Positions 19,096-27,279 are shown, counted from the stretch's first letter. The stretch: DNA of 64,000 nt from Streptomyces sp. M92 (GCF_028473745.1 NZ_CP101137.1:62001-126000); one strand, 5' to 3'. Numbers and translations: made by a program. Notes: generated from the sequence alone by a model not told the origin.

Positions 19096-19424
19096 ATTCG
19101 GGGTAATTCCCGACGCTCACACAAACAGAATTAAGGAATTACGCTCAGCACAGCTTCCCGTATTCTTCTGCCCGCTTTTCCGGGACCTAAACACAAAGAT
19201 TCCGCGAAGCCCAAGCTACACATTTCGGGCACGTCCCGTGCGAGTTACGCGATTGTGACCCGATACACACGCTGCCCGTTTTGCGGCTTACACCCGGCAG
19301 AAACCCCCACATAACGCCGTCGCCTCGCGCGGCGGCACGCGCCCGCGTGATAGCACACGACGCGCCCATACGTAACCCCCCGCGGCGATGCAATTTCGAA
19401 TTTCGCTCGGTAAATTCAATTTGC
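19096..19424. promoter_or_regulatory. control region upstream of ectA
   Basis: This 329-base gap is much AT-richer than its surroundings. Just before ectA lie the inverted repeat GAATTT (19398-19403) / AAATTC (19412-19417) and two direct copies of CAATTT (19391-19396 and 19417-19422). No Shine-Dalgarno sequence precedes the ectA ATG, so this AT-rich patch may be a promoter/operator with a very short leader. I see no gene in the gap. Confidence 0.5.
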
Positions 19425-19940
19425 ATGACTGCCGCGCAAGCAGACCTGCAAATCGACCGTCCGAGAGTGGCCGACGGGGCCGCCCTGTGGCGGATAGCGA
19501 GGGATTCCAAGGTCCTCGACCTGAACTCGTCCTACAGCTATCTGCTCTGGTGCCGTGACTTCGCCGCCACGTCGGCCGTCGCCCGCGACGAGCGCGGGGA
19601 GCCGGTCGGCTTCGTCACCGGGTACGTTCGGCCGGACCGGCCGGACACCCTGCTGGTGTGGCAGGTCGCGGTGGACGAGGCGTACCGCGGACGCCGGCTC
19701 GCCGCCGCCCTGCTCGACGGACTGGCCGCCCGCACCGTCGCGGAGCGCGGACTGACCACCCTGGAAACCACGATCTCGCCGGACAACACCGCGTCCCAGC
19801 GGCTGTTCACCTCGTTCGCCGAGCGCCACGGCGCCCGGCTGGAGCGTGAGGTGCTGTTCGACACCGGCCTGTTCCCCGACGGGCCGCACGAGCCCGAGGT
19901 CCTGTACCGCATCGGCCCCCTGCGGGCCACCGCCCGCTGA
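19425..19940 (+). CDS. ectA: L-2,4-diaminobutyrate N-acetyltransferase EctA
   Basis: A 171-residue GNAT-fold protein that acetylates the 4-amino group of L-2,4-diaminobutyrate, the second step of ectoine synthesis. Family stretches are LDLNSSYSYLLWCRDF, WQVAVDEAYRGRRLAAALL (acetyl-CoA loop) and TTLETTISPDNTASQRLFTSFA. The ATG at 19425 is chosen by homology length; the frame is open from 19281 but the extra part is AT-rich non-coding DNA. No ribosome site is visible. ectB starts 134 bases downstream. Ectoines are compatible solutes against salt and heat stress. Confidence 0.95.
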   Translation: MTAAQADLQIDRPRVADGAALWRIARDSKVLDLNSSYSYLLWCRDFAATSAVARDERGEPVGFVTGYVRPDRPDTLLVWQVAVDEAYRGRRLAAALLDGLAARTVAERGLTTLETTISPDNTASQRLFTSFAERHGARLEREVLFDTGLFPDGPHEPEVLYRIGPLRATAR

Positions 19941-20074
19941 CCGACCGGCGCGCCGGACAGCCCGGCACCCCGTGCCAGTCCGGCCCCCTCAGACTTCCCG
20001 GCGGGACCGCACCGGTCCCTCGGACCAAGTACGACCTTCCTCTCCCACCCTCACCCAACGAGGAGCGATTCGTC

Positions 20075-21346
20075 GTGACCATCACCCAGCCCGACCTCAG
20101 CGTCTTCGAGACCGTCGAGTCCGAGGTGCGCAGCTACTGCCGCGGCTGGCCCACCGTCTTCGACCGTGCGCACGGCAGCCGCATGTACGACGAGGACGGC
20201 CACGAGTACCTCGACTTCTTCGCCGGAGCGGGCTCGCTCAACTACGGGCACAACAACGCCGTCCTGAAACGCGCGCTGATCGACTACCTGGAGCGGGACG
20301 GCGTCACGCACGGGCTCGACATGTCGACCACCGCCAAGCGCCGCTTCCTGGAGACGTTCCAGAACATCATCCTGCGCAAGCGTGACCTGCCGTACAAGGT
20401 CATGTTCCCGGGCCCCACGGGCACCAACGCCGTCGAGGCCGCGCTGAAGCTGGCGCGGAAGGTGAAGGGGCGCGAGTCGATCGTGTCCTTCACCAACGCC
20501 TTCCACGGCATGTCGCTGGGCTCGCTCGCGGTGACCGGCAACGCGTTCAAGCGGGCCGGCGCCGGCATCCCGCTGGTGCACGGCACGCCCATGCCGTTCG
20601 ACAACTACTTCGACGGCACCGTCGAGGACTTCATCTGGTTCGAGCGGCTGCTGGAGGACCAGGGCTCCGGCCTGAACAAGCCGGCCGCCGTGATCGTCGA
20701 GACGGTGCAGGGCGAGGGCGGCATCAACGTCGCCCGGGCCGAGTGGCTGCGCGCCCTGGCCGCCCTGTGCGAGCGCCAGGACATGCTGCTCATCGTCGAC
20801 GACATCCAGATGGGCTGCGGCCGTACCGGCGCCTTCTTCTCCTTCGAGGAGGCGGGCATCACGCCGGACATCGTCACCGTCTCCAAGTCGATCAGCGGCT
20901 ACGGCATGCCGATGGCGCTGACCCTGTTCAAGCCGGAGCTGGACGTCTGGGAGCCGGGCGAGCACAACGGCACCTTCCGCGGCAACAACCCGGCCTTCGT
21001 CACGGCGACCGCCACGCTGGAGACGTACTGGGCCGACGGGTCGGCGATGGAGAAGCAGACCCGCACCCGCGGTGAGCAGGTCGAGCAGCACATGATCGCC
21101 ATCACCGAGGAGAACCTCGCCGACGTCAAGGAGTACCGCGGCCGCGGCCTGGTCTGGGGCCTGGAGTTCCACGACAAGGAGCGTGCGGGCCGGGTCGCCA
21201 AGCGCGCCTTCGAGCTCGGGCTGCTCATCGAGACGTCCGGTCCCGAGAGCGAGGTCGTCAAGCTGCTGCCGGCGCTCACCATCACGCCCGACGAGCTGGA
21301 CGAGGGCATGAAGACCCTCGCCCGCGCCGTGCGCGAGACCGCCTGA
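20075..21346 (+). CDS. ectB: diaminobutyrate-2-oxoglutarate transaminase EctB
   Basis: A 423-residue class III aminotransferase that makes L-2,4-diaminobutyrate from aspartate semialdehyde with glutamate as donor, the first ectoine step. It has FFAGAGSLNYGHNN, FPGPTGTNAVEAALKLARK, LLIVDDIQMGCGRTG and the PLP lysine in VSKSISGYGMP (Lys271). The GTG start has GAGGAG at 20060-20065, 9 bases upstream. The length and the absence of indels are typical. A strong hairpin separates it from ectC. Confidence 0.96.
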   Translation: MTITQPDLSVFETVESEVRSYCRGWPTVFDRAHGSRMYDEDGHEYLDFFAGAGSLNYGHNNAVLKRALIDYLERDGVTHGLDMSTTAKRRFLETFQNIILRKRDLPYKVMFPGPTGTNAVEAALKLARKVKGRESIVSFTNAFHGMSLGSLAVTGNAFKRAGAGIPLVHGTPMPFDNYFDGTVEDFIWFERLLEDQGSGLNKPAAVIVETVQGEGGINVARAEWLRALAALCERQDMLLIVDDIQMGCGRTGAFFSFEEAGITPDIVTVSKSISGYGMPMALTLFKPELDVWEPGEHNGTFRGNNPAFVTATATLETYWADGSAMEKQTRTRGEQVEQHMIAITEENLADVKEYRGRGLVWGLEFHDKERAGRVAKRAFELGLLIETSGPESEVVKLLPALTITPDELDEGMKTLARAVRETA

Positions 21347-21392
21347 CCGCATGACCGCCGGACGGGCCCGCCCGCCGGCACCCCCCGTGCTT

Positions 21393-21434
21393 CCGGCGTC
21401 TTCGGCCCGCGCGACCGTGGGCCGAAGACGCCGG
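21393..21434 (+). terminator. perfect 16-bp hairpin between ectB and ectC
   Basis: CCGGCGTCTTCGGCCC (21393-21408) and GGGCCGAAGACGCCGG (21419-21434) are perfect complements around a 10-base loop. It lies 47 bases after the ectB stop and 41 before the ectC start. It could be a partial terminator, an RNA-processing site or a stabiliser that sets different levels of EctAB and EctCD. Confidence 0.75.
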
Positions 21435-21475
21435 GGACCATTGCACACCCTTCACCTAGGAGGCATCGCAACACC

Positions 21476-21874
21476 GTGATCGTCCGTTCGTTCAAGGAGA
21501 TCGAAGGCACCGACCGGCACGTGAAATCGGCGTCCGGCACCTGGGAGAGCAAGCGCATCGTCCTCGCGAAGGAGAAGGTCGGCTTCTCCGTCCACGAGAC
21601 GATCCTGTACGCGGGTACGGAGACGTCGATGTGGTACGCGAACCACATCGAGGCAGTCGTCTGCACCAAGGGCGACGCCGAGCTGACCGACCGCGAGACG
21701 GGGAAGACGTACCACATCACGCCGGGGACGATGTACCTCCTGGACGGCCACGAGCGGCACACGCTCAAGGTCAAGGAGGACTTCCACTGCATCTGTGTCT
21801 TCAACCCGCCCGTCACCGGACGGGAGGATCACGACGAGAACGGCGTCTACCCGCTGCTCACCGAGGAGGTGTGA
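21476..21874 (+). CDS. ectC: ectoine synthase EctC
   Basis: A 132-residue cupin that cyclises N-gamma-acetyl-diaminobutyrate to ectoine. It contains [51 protein letters not shown] and [22 protein letters not shown]; the metal-site residues Glu57, Tyr84 and His92 of characterised EctC proteins correspond to the NHIEAV, KTYHI and GHERH stretches. The GTG start has AGGAGG at 21458-21463. ectD starts six bases after its stop. Confidence 0.96.
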   Translation: MIVRSFKEIEGTDRHVKSASGTWESKRIVLAKEKVGFSVHETILYAGTETSMWYANHIEAVVCTKGDAELTDRETGKTYHITPGTMYLLDGHERHTLKVKEDFHCICVFNPPVTGREDHDENGVYPLLTEEV

Positions 21875-21879
21875 GTCCC

Positions 21880-22779
21880 GTGACCACCACGACCACGAAC
21901 GTCACCGATCTCTATCCCACCCGCGGCGCCGCCGAGGTGGCCACCCCTCGGCAGGACCCGGTCGTCTGGGGCTCCCCGGACACGCCCGGTCCCGTCTCGG
22001 CGGGTGATCTGCAGGCCCTGGACCGCGACGGCTTCCTCGCCATCGACCAGCTCATCGGGCCGGACGAGGTCGAGGTCTACCGCCGCGAGCTGGAGCGGCT
22101 CACCACCGACCCGGCCATCCGCGCGGACGAGCGCTCGATCGTGGAGCCGCAGTCCCAGGAGATCCGGTCGGTCTTCGAGGTGCACAAGATCAGCGAGGTC
22201 TTCGCCAAGCTGGTGCGCGACGAGCGCGTGGTCGGGCGGGCCCGGCAGATCCTCGGCTCGGACGTCTACGTCCACCAGTCGCGGATCAACGTGAAGCCGG
22301 GCTTCGGGGCCAGCGGCTTCTACTGGCACTCGGACTTCGAGACCTGGCACGCCGAGGACGGCCTGCCCAACATGCGCACGATCTCGGTCTCGATCGCGCT
22401 CACCGAGAACTACGACACCAACGGCGGTCTCATGATCATGCCGGGGTCGCACAAGACGTTCCTCGGGTGCGCGGGGGCCACGCCGAAGGACAACTACAAG
22501 AAGTCCTTGCAGATGCAGGACGCGGGGACGCCGTCCGACGAGGCGCTGACGAAGATGGCGTCCGAGTACGGCATCAAGCTGTTCACCGGCAAGGCCGGCT
22601 CGGCGACCTGGTTCGACTGCAACTGCATGCACGGTTCCGGCGACAACATCACGCCGTACCCGCGCAGCAACGTGTTCATCGTGTTCAACAGCGTGGAGAA
22701 CACGGCGGTCGAGCCGTTCGCGGCACCGATCCGGCGGCCGGAGTTCATCGGGGCGCGGGACTTCACTCCCGTCCGGTGA
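21880..22779 (+). CDS. ectD: ectoine 5-hydroxylase EctD
   Basis: A 299-residue Fe(II)/2-oxoglutarate dioxygenase converting ectoine to 5-hydroxyectoine. The iron ligands are His150 and Asp152 in FYWHSDFETWHAEDG and His251 in NCMHGSGDN; the signature GFGASGFYWHSDFETWHAED is intact. The GTG at 21880 follows GAGGAGG (21863-21869). The last 10 codons recur, with mostly synonymous changes and a second stop, 79 bases downstream at 22825-22862. Confidence 0.95.
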   Translation: MTTTTTNVTDLYPTRGAAEVATPRQDPVVWGSPDTPGPVSAGDLQALDRDGFLAIDQLIGPDEVEVYRRELERLTTDPAIRADERSIVEPQSQEIRSVFEVHKISEVFAKLVRDERVVGRARQILGSDVYVHQSRINVKPGFGASGFYWHSDFETWHAEDGLPNMRTISVSIALTENYDTNGGLMIMPGSHKTFLGCAGATPKDNYKKSLQMQDAGTPSDEALTKMASEYGIKLFTGKAGSATWFDCNCMHGSGDNITPYPRSNVFIVFNSVENTAVEPFAAPIRRPEFIGARDFTPVR

Positions 22780-22797
22780 CCCGGCCCGGCCGGGGGC

Positions 22798-22815
22798 CCG
22801 GGGGTTGTCCCCCGG
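22798..22815 (+). terminator. hairpin after ectD
   Basis: CCGGGGG (22798-22804) and CCCCCGG (22809-22815) pair perfectly around TTGT, 19 bases after the ectD stop. It is a probable terminator of the ectoine operon, without a U-tract as is usual in Streptomyces. Confidence 0.6.
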
Positions 22816-22824
22816 AGACCACAG

Positions 22825-22862
22825 CATCGGGGCGCGGGACTTTACTCCGGTGAAGTGACCCG
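22825..22862 (+). pseudogene. duplicated 3' end of ectD (38-base remnant)
   Basis: These 38 bases match 22746-22783 at 33 positions, including the stop codon and the following CCCG. In the ectD frame both read IGARDFTPV; the copy then ends Lys-stop rather than Arg-stop. Three of the four changed codons are synonymous (TTC/TTT, CCC/CCG, GTC/GTG), so it looks like the tail of a divergent ectD allele rather than a recent tandem copy. Confidence 0.75.
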
Positions 22863-22871
22863 CATCTGATC

Positions 22872-22915
22872 TCGGGCAGGGGCCTTTTCGTGTGGGACGG
22901 GAGGCCCCTGCCCGA
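22872..22915. terminator. 13-bp stem terminator between ectD and the convergent aminotransferase
   Basis: TCGGGCAGGGGCC (22872-22884) and GGCCCCTGCCCGA (22903-22915) are perfectly complementary with an 18-base loop. Lying between convergent genes, it can end transcription from both sides. Confidence 0.75.
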
Positions 22916-22936
22916 TATTCTCGCGGCCTTGCCGTG

Positions 22937-23995
22937 TCAGCCCGCCAGCACGTCCAGCAGCCGGTCCACGTCCGCCGCCGTGTTGTACACGTGGAAGGCG
23001 GCCCGCAGGTTGCCCGCCCGGTCGGAGACCTGGATCCCGGCCCGGCCCAGCTCCTCCTGGCGGTGGCCGAGCCCGGGCACGGACACGATCGCGGAGCCCG
23101 GCGCGGGCACCGGCTCGTGCCCCAGGGAGGCGAGCCCCGCGCGGAACCGGTCGGCGAGGGCGGTGTCGTGGGCGCGCACCGCGTCCACGCCCAGCTCCTC
23201 GATCAGGGCGAGGGAGTGCCGGGCTCCCGTGTAGGAGAACAGGGCGGGGCTCTCGTCGAAGCGCCGCGCGGAGTGCGCGAGTTCCTCGACGCGGCCGTAG
23301 CAGCTGTCCCAGGGGTGCTCCCCCGACGCCCACCCGCCGAACAGCGGCGTCAGCCCGGCCGCCTCTCCCAGGTCCTCCGGTACGACGAGGAAGGCGACGC
23401 CGCGCGGGCAGAGCACCCACTTGTAGGCGACGGCCACCACGAAGTCGAAGTCGTCCGCGGCCGGTGGCAGCCACCCGTTCGACTGCGAGGCGTCGACCAG
23501 CGTCCGCGCCCCGTGCGCCCGGGCGGCGTCCCGAACCGCAGCGAGGTCCGCGATCCGCCCGTCGGCGGACTGGACGGAGCTGACCGCGACGAGCGCGGTG
23601 TCCGGGCCCACCGACTCGGCGATCCGCTCCAGCGGCACACCGCGCACCTTCAGGTCGTCCCGCGAGTACAGCGGATTCACCAGGGAACTGAAGTCGCCCT
23701 CGGCGGTGAGCACTTCGGCGCCCCGGGGCAGCGAGGCGGCGACGAGCCCGCTGTACGTGGCGACCGACGCGCCGGCCGCGACCCGGGTGGCGGGCACCCC
23801 CGACAGCCGGGCGTAGGCGGACCGGGACGCCTCGACGTCGGCGAACATGTCGGACGGGAGCCCGGCCGCCGCCGAGGCCGCCGCGTCCCGCATGGCGACG
23901 AGGGCTCGGGCGGGGAGCAGACCGGTGCTGGCGGTGTTGAGGTACGTGGTCTTCGGGGCGAACTCGGTACGGACGAGATTGTCGAAGCTCTCCAT
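22937..23995 (-). CDS. class V aminotransferase/cysteine-desulfurase-like protein
   Basis: About 352 residues of fold-type I PLP enzyme: TTYLNTASTGLLP near the start (the family TYLNTAS entry), SSVQSADGRIADLAAV, LVDASQSNGWLP, and the PLP lysine in VAVAYKWVLCPRGVAFLVV. It lacks the active cysteine loop expected of true desulfurases and resembles isopenicillin-epimerase-like members of unknown substrate. The ATG at 23995 starts MESFDN; the ATG at 24031 adds 12 residues and is preceded by a folded ribosome-site region. It converges with ectD across a strong terminator. Confidence 0.75.
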   Translation of the reverse strand: MESFDNLVRTEFAPKTTYLNTASTGLLPARALVAMRDAAASAAAGLPSDMFADVEASRSAYARLSGVPATRVAAGASVATYSGLVAASLPRGAEVLTAEGDFSSLVNPLYSRDDLKVRGVPLERIAESVGPDTALVAVSSVQSADGRIADLAAVRDAARAHGARTLVDASQSNGWLPPAADDFDFVVAVAYKWVLCPRGVAFLVVPEDLGEAAGLTPLFGGWASGEHPWDSCYGRVEELAHSARRFDESPALFSYTGARHSLALIEELGVDAVRAHDTALADRFRAGLASLGHEPVPAPGSAIVSVPGLGHRQEELGRAGIQVSDRAGNLRAAFHVYNTAADVDRLLDVLAG

Positions 23996-24031
23996 GGGAC
24001 CACTGTGCGGCCCCGCGATCTCCCCGTCCAT

Positions 24032-24055
24032 CGCGTATTTCTACGCGGTACCTCC
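24032..24055 (-). promoter_or_regulatory. ribosome site separated from an ATG by a tetraloop hairpin
   Basis: On the minus strand GGAGG (24055-24051) lies 19 bases before the ATG at 24031, normally too far. The spacer holds CGCGTA-GAAA-TACGCG (24047-24032), a perfect 6-bp stem with a GAAA tetraloop. If folded, the hairpin would bring the ribosome site close to the ATG. Confidence 0.4.
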
Positions 24056-24090
24056 AAGGGACGCTTATGCGAGCGCGCCCACCTGCGGCA

Positions 24091-24804
24091 TCACTGCCCG
24101 GGCACCGCGCACCCTTGCGGACCGCACGCCTCGGCGTCCCCGTCGTCGATCAGCTTCAGGGGCGTGCGCTCGCCCCACGCCTGGGTCAGCGCCTGCGCGA
24201 AGACCTCGGCGGGCTGGGCGCCGGAGACACCGTACTTCCGGTCGAGCACGAAGAACGGCACACCCGTCGCCCCGAACTGCGCGGCCTCGCGCTCGTCGGC
24301 GCGCACCTCGTCGGCGTAGGCGGTGGGGTCGGCGAGCACCGCGCGGGCGGCGTCCGCGTCCAGACCGGCGGCGACGGCCAGGCCGACCAGGCGCTCGTCG
24401 TCGTCGAAGACGGAACGCTCCTCGGCGAAGTTGGCCCGGTACAGGGCGTCCAGCAGTGCCTCCTGCCGGCCCTTGTCCTTGGCGTGGTGCAGCAGCCGGT
24501 GCATGTCGAAGGTGCTGCCGTGGTCGCGGCCCCGGGTGCGGTAGTCCAGGCCCTCGGCGGCGGCCTGCGCGCCGAGGTTGTCCTCACCGGCCTGGGCCTG
24601 TGCCTCGCTCATGCCGTACTTGGCGGTGAGCATGGTCAGCACGGGCTGGACGTCGTCCTTGGCCCGCCCGGGGTCCAGCTCGAAGGACCGGTGGACCACC
24701 TCGACGCCGTCCCGGTGCTCGAAGGCCGCCAGCGCCTTCTCGAAGCGGGCCTTGCCCACGTAGCACCACGGGCAGGCGATGTCGCTCCAGATCTCGACGC
24801 GCAT
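24091..24804 (-). CDS. DsbA-family oxidoreductase, FrnE-like
   Basis: A 237-residue thioredoxin-fold protein. The redox motif CPWC lies at residues 11-14 in EIWSDIACPWCYVGKARFE, followed by the helical insertion of the DsbA/FrnE group (FELDPGRAKDD, MHRLLHHAKDKGRQ) and the cis-proline loop GATGVPFFVLDRKYGVSGAQP. There is no signal peptide, so it acts in the cytoplasm, probably as a disulfide or isomerase-type enzyme; FrnE itself is named from frenolicin production. The C-terminal CGPQGC adds two cysteines. It is transcribed alone or with the neighbours on the minus strand. Confidence 0.85.
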   Translation of the reverse strand: MRVEIWSDIACPWCYVGKARFEKALAAFEHRDGVEVVHRSFELDPGRAKDDVQPVLTMLTAKYGMSEAQAQAGEDNLGAQAAAEGLDYRTRGRDHGSTFDMHRLLHHAKDKGRQEALLDALYRANFAEERSVFDDDERLVGLAVAAGLDADAARAVLADPTAYADEVRADEREAAQFGATGVPFFVLDRKYGVSGAQPAEVFAQALTQAWGERTPLKLIDDGDAEACGPQGCAVPGQ

Positions 24805-24891
24805 GTCTCGGCTCTTCTCCAGGTCGTACGGGTACGGAGGCCCCCTCCGCTACCCGTGTGAACCTTCAACCAGCCGGTCCCATTCCCGCCC

Positions 24892-25500
24892 TCAGCTGCC
24901 GTCCCGCAGGTCCGCCGGCCAGGCCGGCCGGAACTCCAGGTGGTCGTACGTCACCGTGCAGCCGTCGCCCGTCGGTGCCTGCGCCAGGAAGCCGACCAGG
25001 GCGGCGCCGGTCTCCTCCTCGTCGCCCAGCGTGAAGAGCCGGACGAAGGTCCAGCGCTCGCCGTCGCGGGAGGCGTGGAAGGCGAAGGCCCGCCCGGCGC
25101 GGCTGACGCGCAGCCACACCGAGTCCCCGTCCACGGTGAAGGAGTTGCAGTCGTCGGAGTGCCCCCGGGTGACCACCGTGCAGACGGTGGCCACGTCCGG
25201 GGAGTACTCCAGGCACAGCTTGGCCCAGGCCCGCTCACCGACGTGGACGTAGAGCACCCCGGCGTCGAAGGCGGCCCCGAAGCCGACGGTGACACGGGCG
25301 ATCAGCTGGAAGTCCCCCTCGGGAGCGCCCAGCAGCCGGGGCGCGTCGGAGGCGGGGTCGAGCGTTTCCCCGGTGGGCGGCACGAAGCGGTCCTGCCGGG
25401 GCCCGGCGGTTCCGGTGAGCACGCCGTCCTCGTAGGCCCAATCGCCGTCGGGGCCGTACGGACGGAGGGGGAAGGGCAGTTCGGGAAGTTCAAGCGACAT
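24892..25500 (-). CDS. DUF1349 (concanavalin-like) protein
   Basis: A 202-residue soluble protein with the pattern of the DUF1349/regulation-of-carbohydrate beta-sandwich family: ETLDPASDAPRLLG, DFQLIARVTVGFGAAFDAGVLYV, WAKLCLEYSPD, SVVTRGHSDDCNSF-like sequence, and RDGERWTFVRLFTL. There is no signal peptide. Related domains sit at the C-terminus of GH43 enzymes, one of which is encoded at 41743-43275, so a carbohydrate-linked role is possible but not shown. A dispersed repeat lies between it and the upstream dehydrogenase gene. Confidence 0.75.
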   Translation of the reverse strand: MSLELPELPFPLRPYGPDGDWAYEDGVLTGTAGPRQDRFVPPTGETLDPASDAPRLLGAPEGDFQLIARVTVGFGAAFDAGVLYVHVGERAWAKLCLEYSPDVATVCTVVTRGHSDDCNSFTVDGDSVWLRVSRAGRAFAFHASRDGERWTFVRLFTLGDEEETGAALVGFLAQAPTGDGCTVTYDHLEFRPAWPADLRDGS

Positions 25501-25533
25501 GGCATGATCCTCTCAGGCCGCCGGATCCCACCC

Positions 25534-25567
25534 AGGGGCGCGGGGAACCGCGCGAGCAGCCACGACG
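25534..25567. repeat. dispersed GGGGCGCGGGGAAC repeat (family B), copy 1
   Basis: AGGGGCGCGGGGAACCGCGC followed by GAGCAGCCACGACGG. Related copies are at 39116-39186 and 52653-52722. All three lie between genes, just outside stop or start codons. Confidence 0.75.
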
Positions 25568-25604
25568 GCGCAGCACTGCGCATACGACCCCGCACCCCAC
25601 GGCG

Positions 25605-27134
25605 CTACCGCTCCAGCACCCCGTTGAACCGCCGGGGAAGGCCCAGCGGATTCCCGTCCCGCAGCTCAGCCGGCAGCAGAGCCTCCGGCACCCCCTGATA
25701 CGCCACCGGCCGCAGCCACCGCTCGATCGCCGTGCCCCCCACCGACGTGGACGTCGACGTCGTCGCCGGGTAAGGCCCCCCGTGGTGCTGGGCCGCCGCC
25801 ACCGCGACCCCCGTCGGCCAGCCGTTGACCAGCACCCGCCCCGCCAGCGGCGTCACCTCGGCGAGGAGGGCCGCCCCGGCCCCCTCCCCCGCCGTCTCCC
25901 CGGCGGAGAGCTGGACCGTCGCCGTCAGGTTCCCCGGCAGCCGCGACAGCACGCCCCGGACCTCGGCCTCGTCCTCGTAGCGGGCCACCACGGTGACCGG
26001 CCCGAAGCACTCCTCCAGCAGCAGGTCGTGCTCGCCCCGGGCCGCCAGTCGCGCGGCCGGCACGGTCAGGAACCCGGCGCTGACGGTGTGCTCGTCGCCC
26101 GGGCCCGGTGTCACCGGGGCCTCCACGTCGGGCAGCGCCGCGCGCTCGGCCACCCCGGCGACGAAGTTGTCCCGCATCCGGTGGTCGAGCAGCACCCCGG
26201 CGTCGGTGGCGCCGACCGCGTCGGTGAGGGACTTGACCAGGCCGTCCCCGGCGTCGCCCGCCGGGACCAGGACCAGGCCGGGCTTCACGCAGAACTGGCC
26301 GACGCCCAGGGTCATCGAACCGGCCAGCCCGGCGCCGATCGCCTCCGCCCGCTCCGCGGCCGCCGCCGCCGTGACCACGACCGGGTTCAGCGAGCCCAGC
26401 TCGCCGTGGAAGGGGATCGGGACCGGACGCGCCGCCGCCGCGTCGAACAGCGCGCGCCCGCCGCGTACCGAACCGGTGAAGCCGGCCGCCGCGACCAGCG
26501 GGTGCTTGATCAGCTCGATGCCCGCCTCGAAGCCGTGCACCAGACCGATGACGCCCTCGGGAATGCCGTGCCGCGCGGCGGCCCGGCGCAGCACCTTCGC
26601 CACCAGCTCGGACAGGGCCGGGTGATCGGGGTGGGCCTTGACCACGACCGGGCAGCCGGCCGCGAGGGCGCTGGCGGTGTCGCCGCCGGGGACGGAGAAG
26701 GCGAAGGGGAAGTTGGAGGCGGAGTAGACGGCGACGACGCCGAGCGGCACCTTGTAGCGGCGCAGGTCCGGGACGGGCGGGGTGGCGGTGTCGTCGGGGT
26801 GGTTGACGACGACGCCGAGGAACTCGCCCTCGTCGACGATGCCGGCGAAGGCGCGCAGCTGGTAGCAGGTGCGGGCGAGTTCGCCGGTGAGCCGGACCGG
26901 GCCGAGCGCGGTCTCCGCGTCGGCGGCCTCGACGAGGGTGTCCTCGGCGGCCTTCAGTTCGTCGGCGGCGGTGCGCAGGAACGCCGCGCGGACGGTGCGG
27001 TCCGCGAGGGCGTCCCGGGCGGCGTGCGCGGCGCGCACGGCGGCGTCCACCTCCTGGGCCGTGGCTTCCACCGCGACCTGTTCACGCTGCTTCCCGGTAC
27101 GGGGGTCGACACTCCAGACTGGTGCTGCTGCCAC
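25605..27134 (-). CDS. aldehyde dehydrogenase, probable 2-oxoglutarate semialdehyde dehydrogenase
   Basis: A 509-residue NAD(P)-dependent aldehyde dehydrogenase. The catalytic cysteine is in GVGQFCVKPGLV (Cys282) and the general-base glutamate in PIPFHGELGSLNPVVV. The ASNFPFAFSVPGGDTASALAAGCPVVVKAHPDHP stretch is typical of the ketoglutaric-semialdehyde (KGSADH) branch that ends oxidative sugar and sugar-acid pathways with 2-oxoglutarate. The length (about 510) also fits this branch. It is divergent from an IclR regulator across a region with repeated GAACG half-sites. The pectin/arabinan locus at 34634-55885 would supply its substrate. Hydroxyproline or other routes could feed it as well. 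Confidence 0.82.
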   Translation of the reverse strand: MAAAPVWSVDPRTGKQREQVAVEATAQEVDAAVRAAHAARDALADRTVRAAFLRTAADELKAAEDTLVEAADAETALGPVRLTGELARTCYQLRAFAGIVDEGEFLGVVVNHPDDTATPPVPDLRRYKVPLGVVAVYSASNFPFAFSVPGGDTASALAAGCPVVVKAHPDHPALSELVAKVLRRAAARHGIPEGVIGLVHGFEAGIELIKHPLVAAAGFTGSVRGGRALFDAAAARPVPIPFHGELGSLNPVVVTAAAAAERAEAIGAGLAGSMTLGVGQFCVKPGLVLVPAGDAGDGLVKSLTDAVGATDAGVLLDHRMRDNFVAGVAERAALPDVEAPVTPGPGDEHTVSAGFLTVPAARLAARGEHDLLLEECFGPVTVVARYEDEAEVRGVLSRLPGNLTATVQLSAGETAGEGAGAALLAEVTPLAGRVLVNGWPTGVAVAAAQHHGGPYPATTSTSTSVGGTAIERWLRPVAYQGVPEALLPAELRDGNPLGLPRRFNGVLER

Positions 27135-27161
27135 CGCGGTCCCTCCACGTGCTCTGCATCG

Positions 27162-27216
27162 GAACGTGCTCGGCGTCGAACGTGCCCAACATCAGGCTCG
27201 TTCGATATACTGAACG
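27162..27216. promoter_or_regulatory. divergent operator region between dehydrogenase and IclR regulator
   Basis: GAACGTGC occurs at 27162-27169 and again at 27178-27185, 16 bases apart. CGTTC (27199-27203) and GAACG (27212-27216) form an inverted repeat around GATATACT, which holds a near-consensus -10 TATACT (27206-27211). An IclR-type dimer or tetramer bound to these half-sites could control both genes. Confidence 0.5.
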
Positions 27217-27279
27217 CCGTCTCTCATGATGAATATGCTGTTGGAGACTATTTCCCGGCGAACGAAGGGGTCAAGGGCG

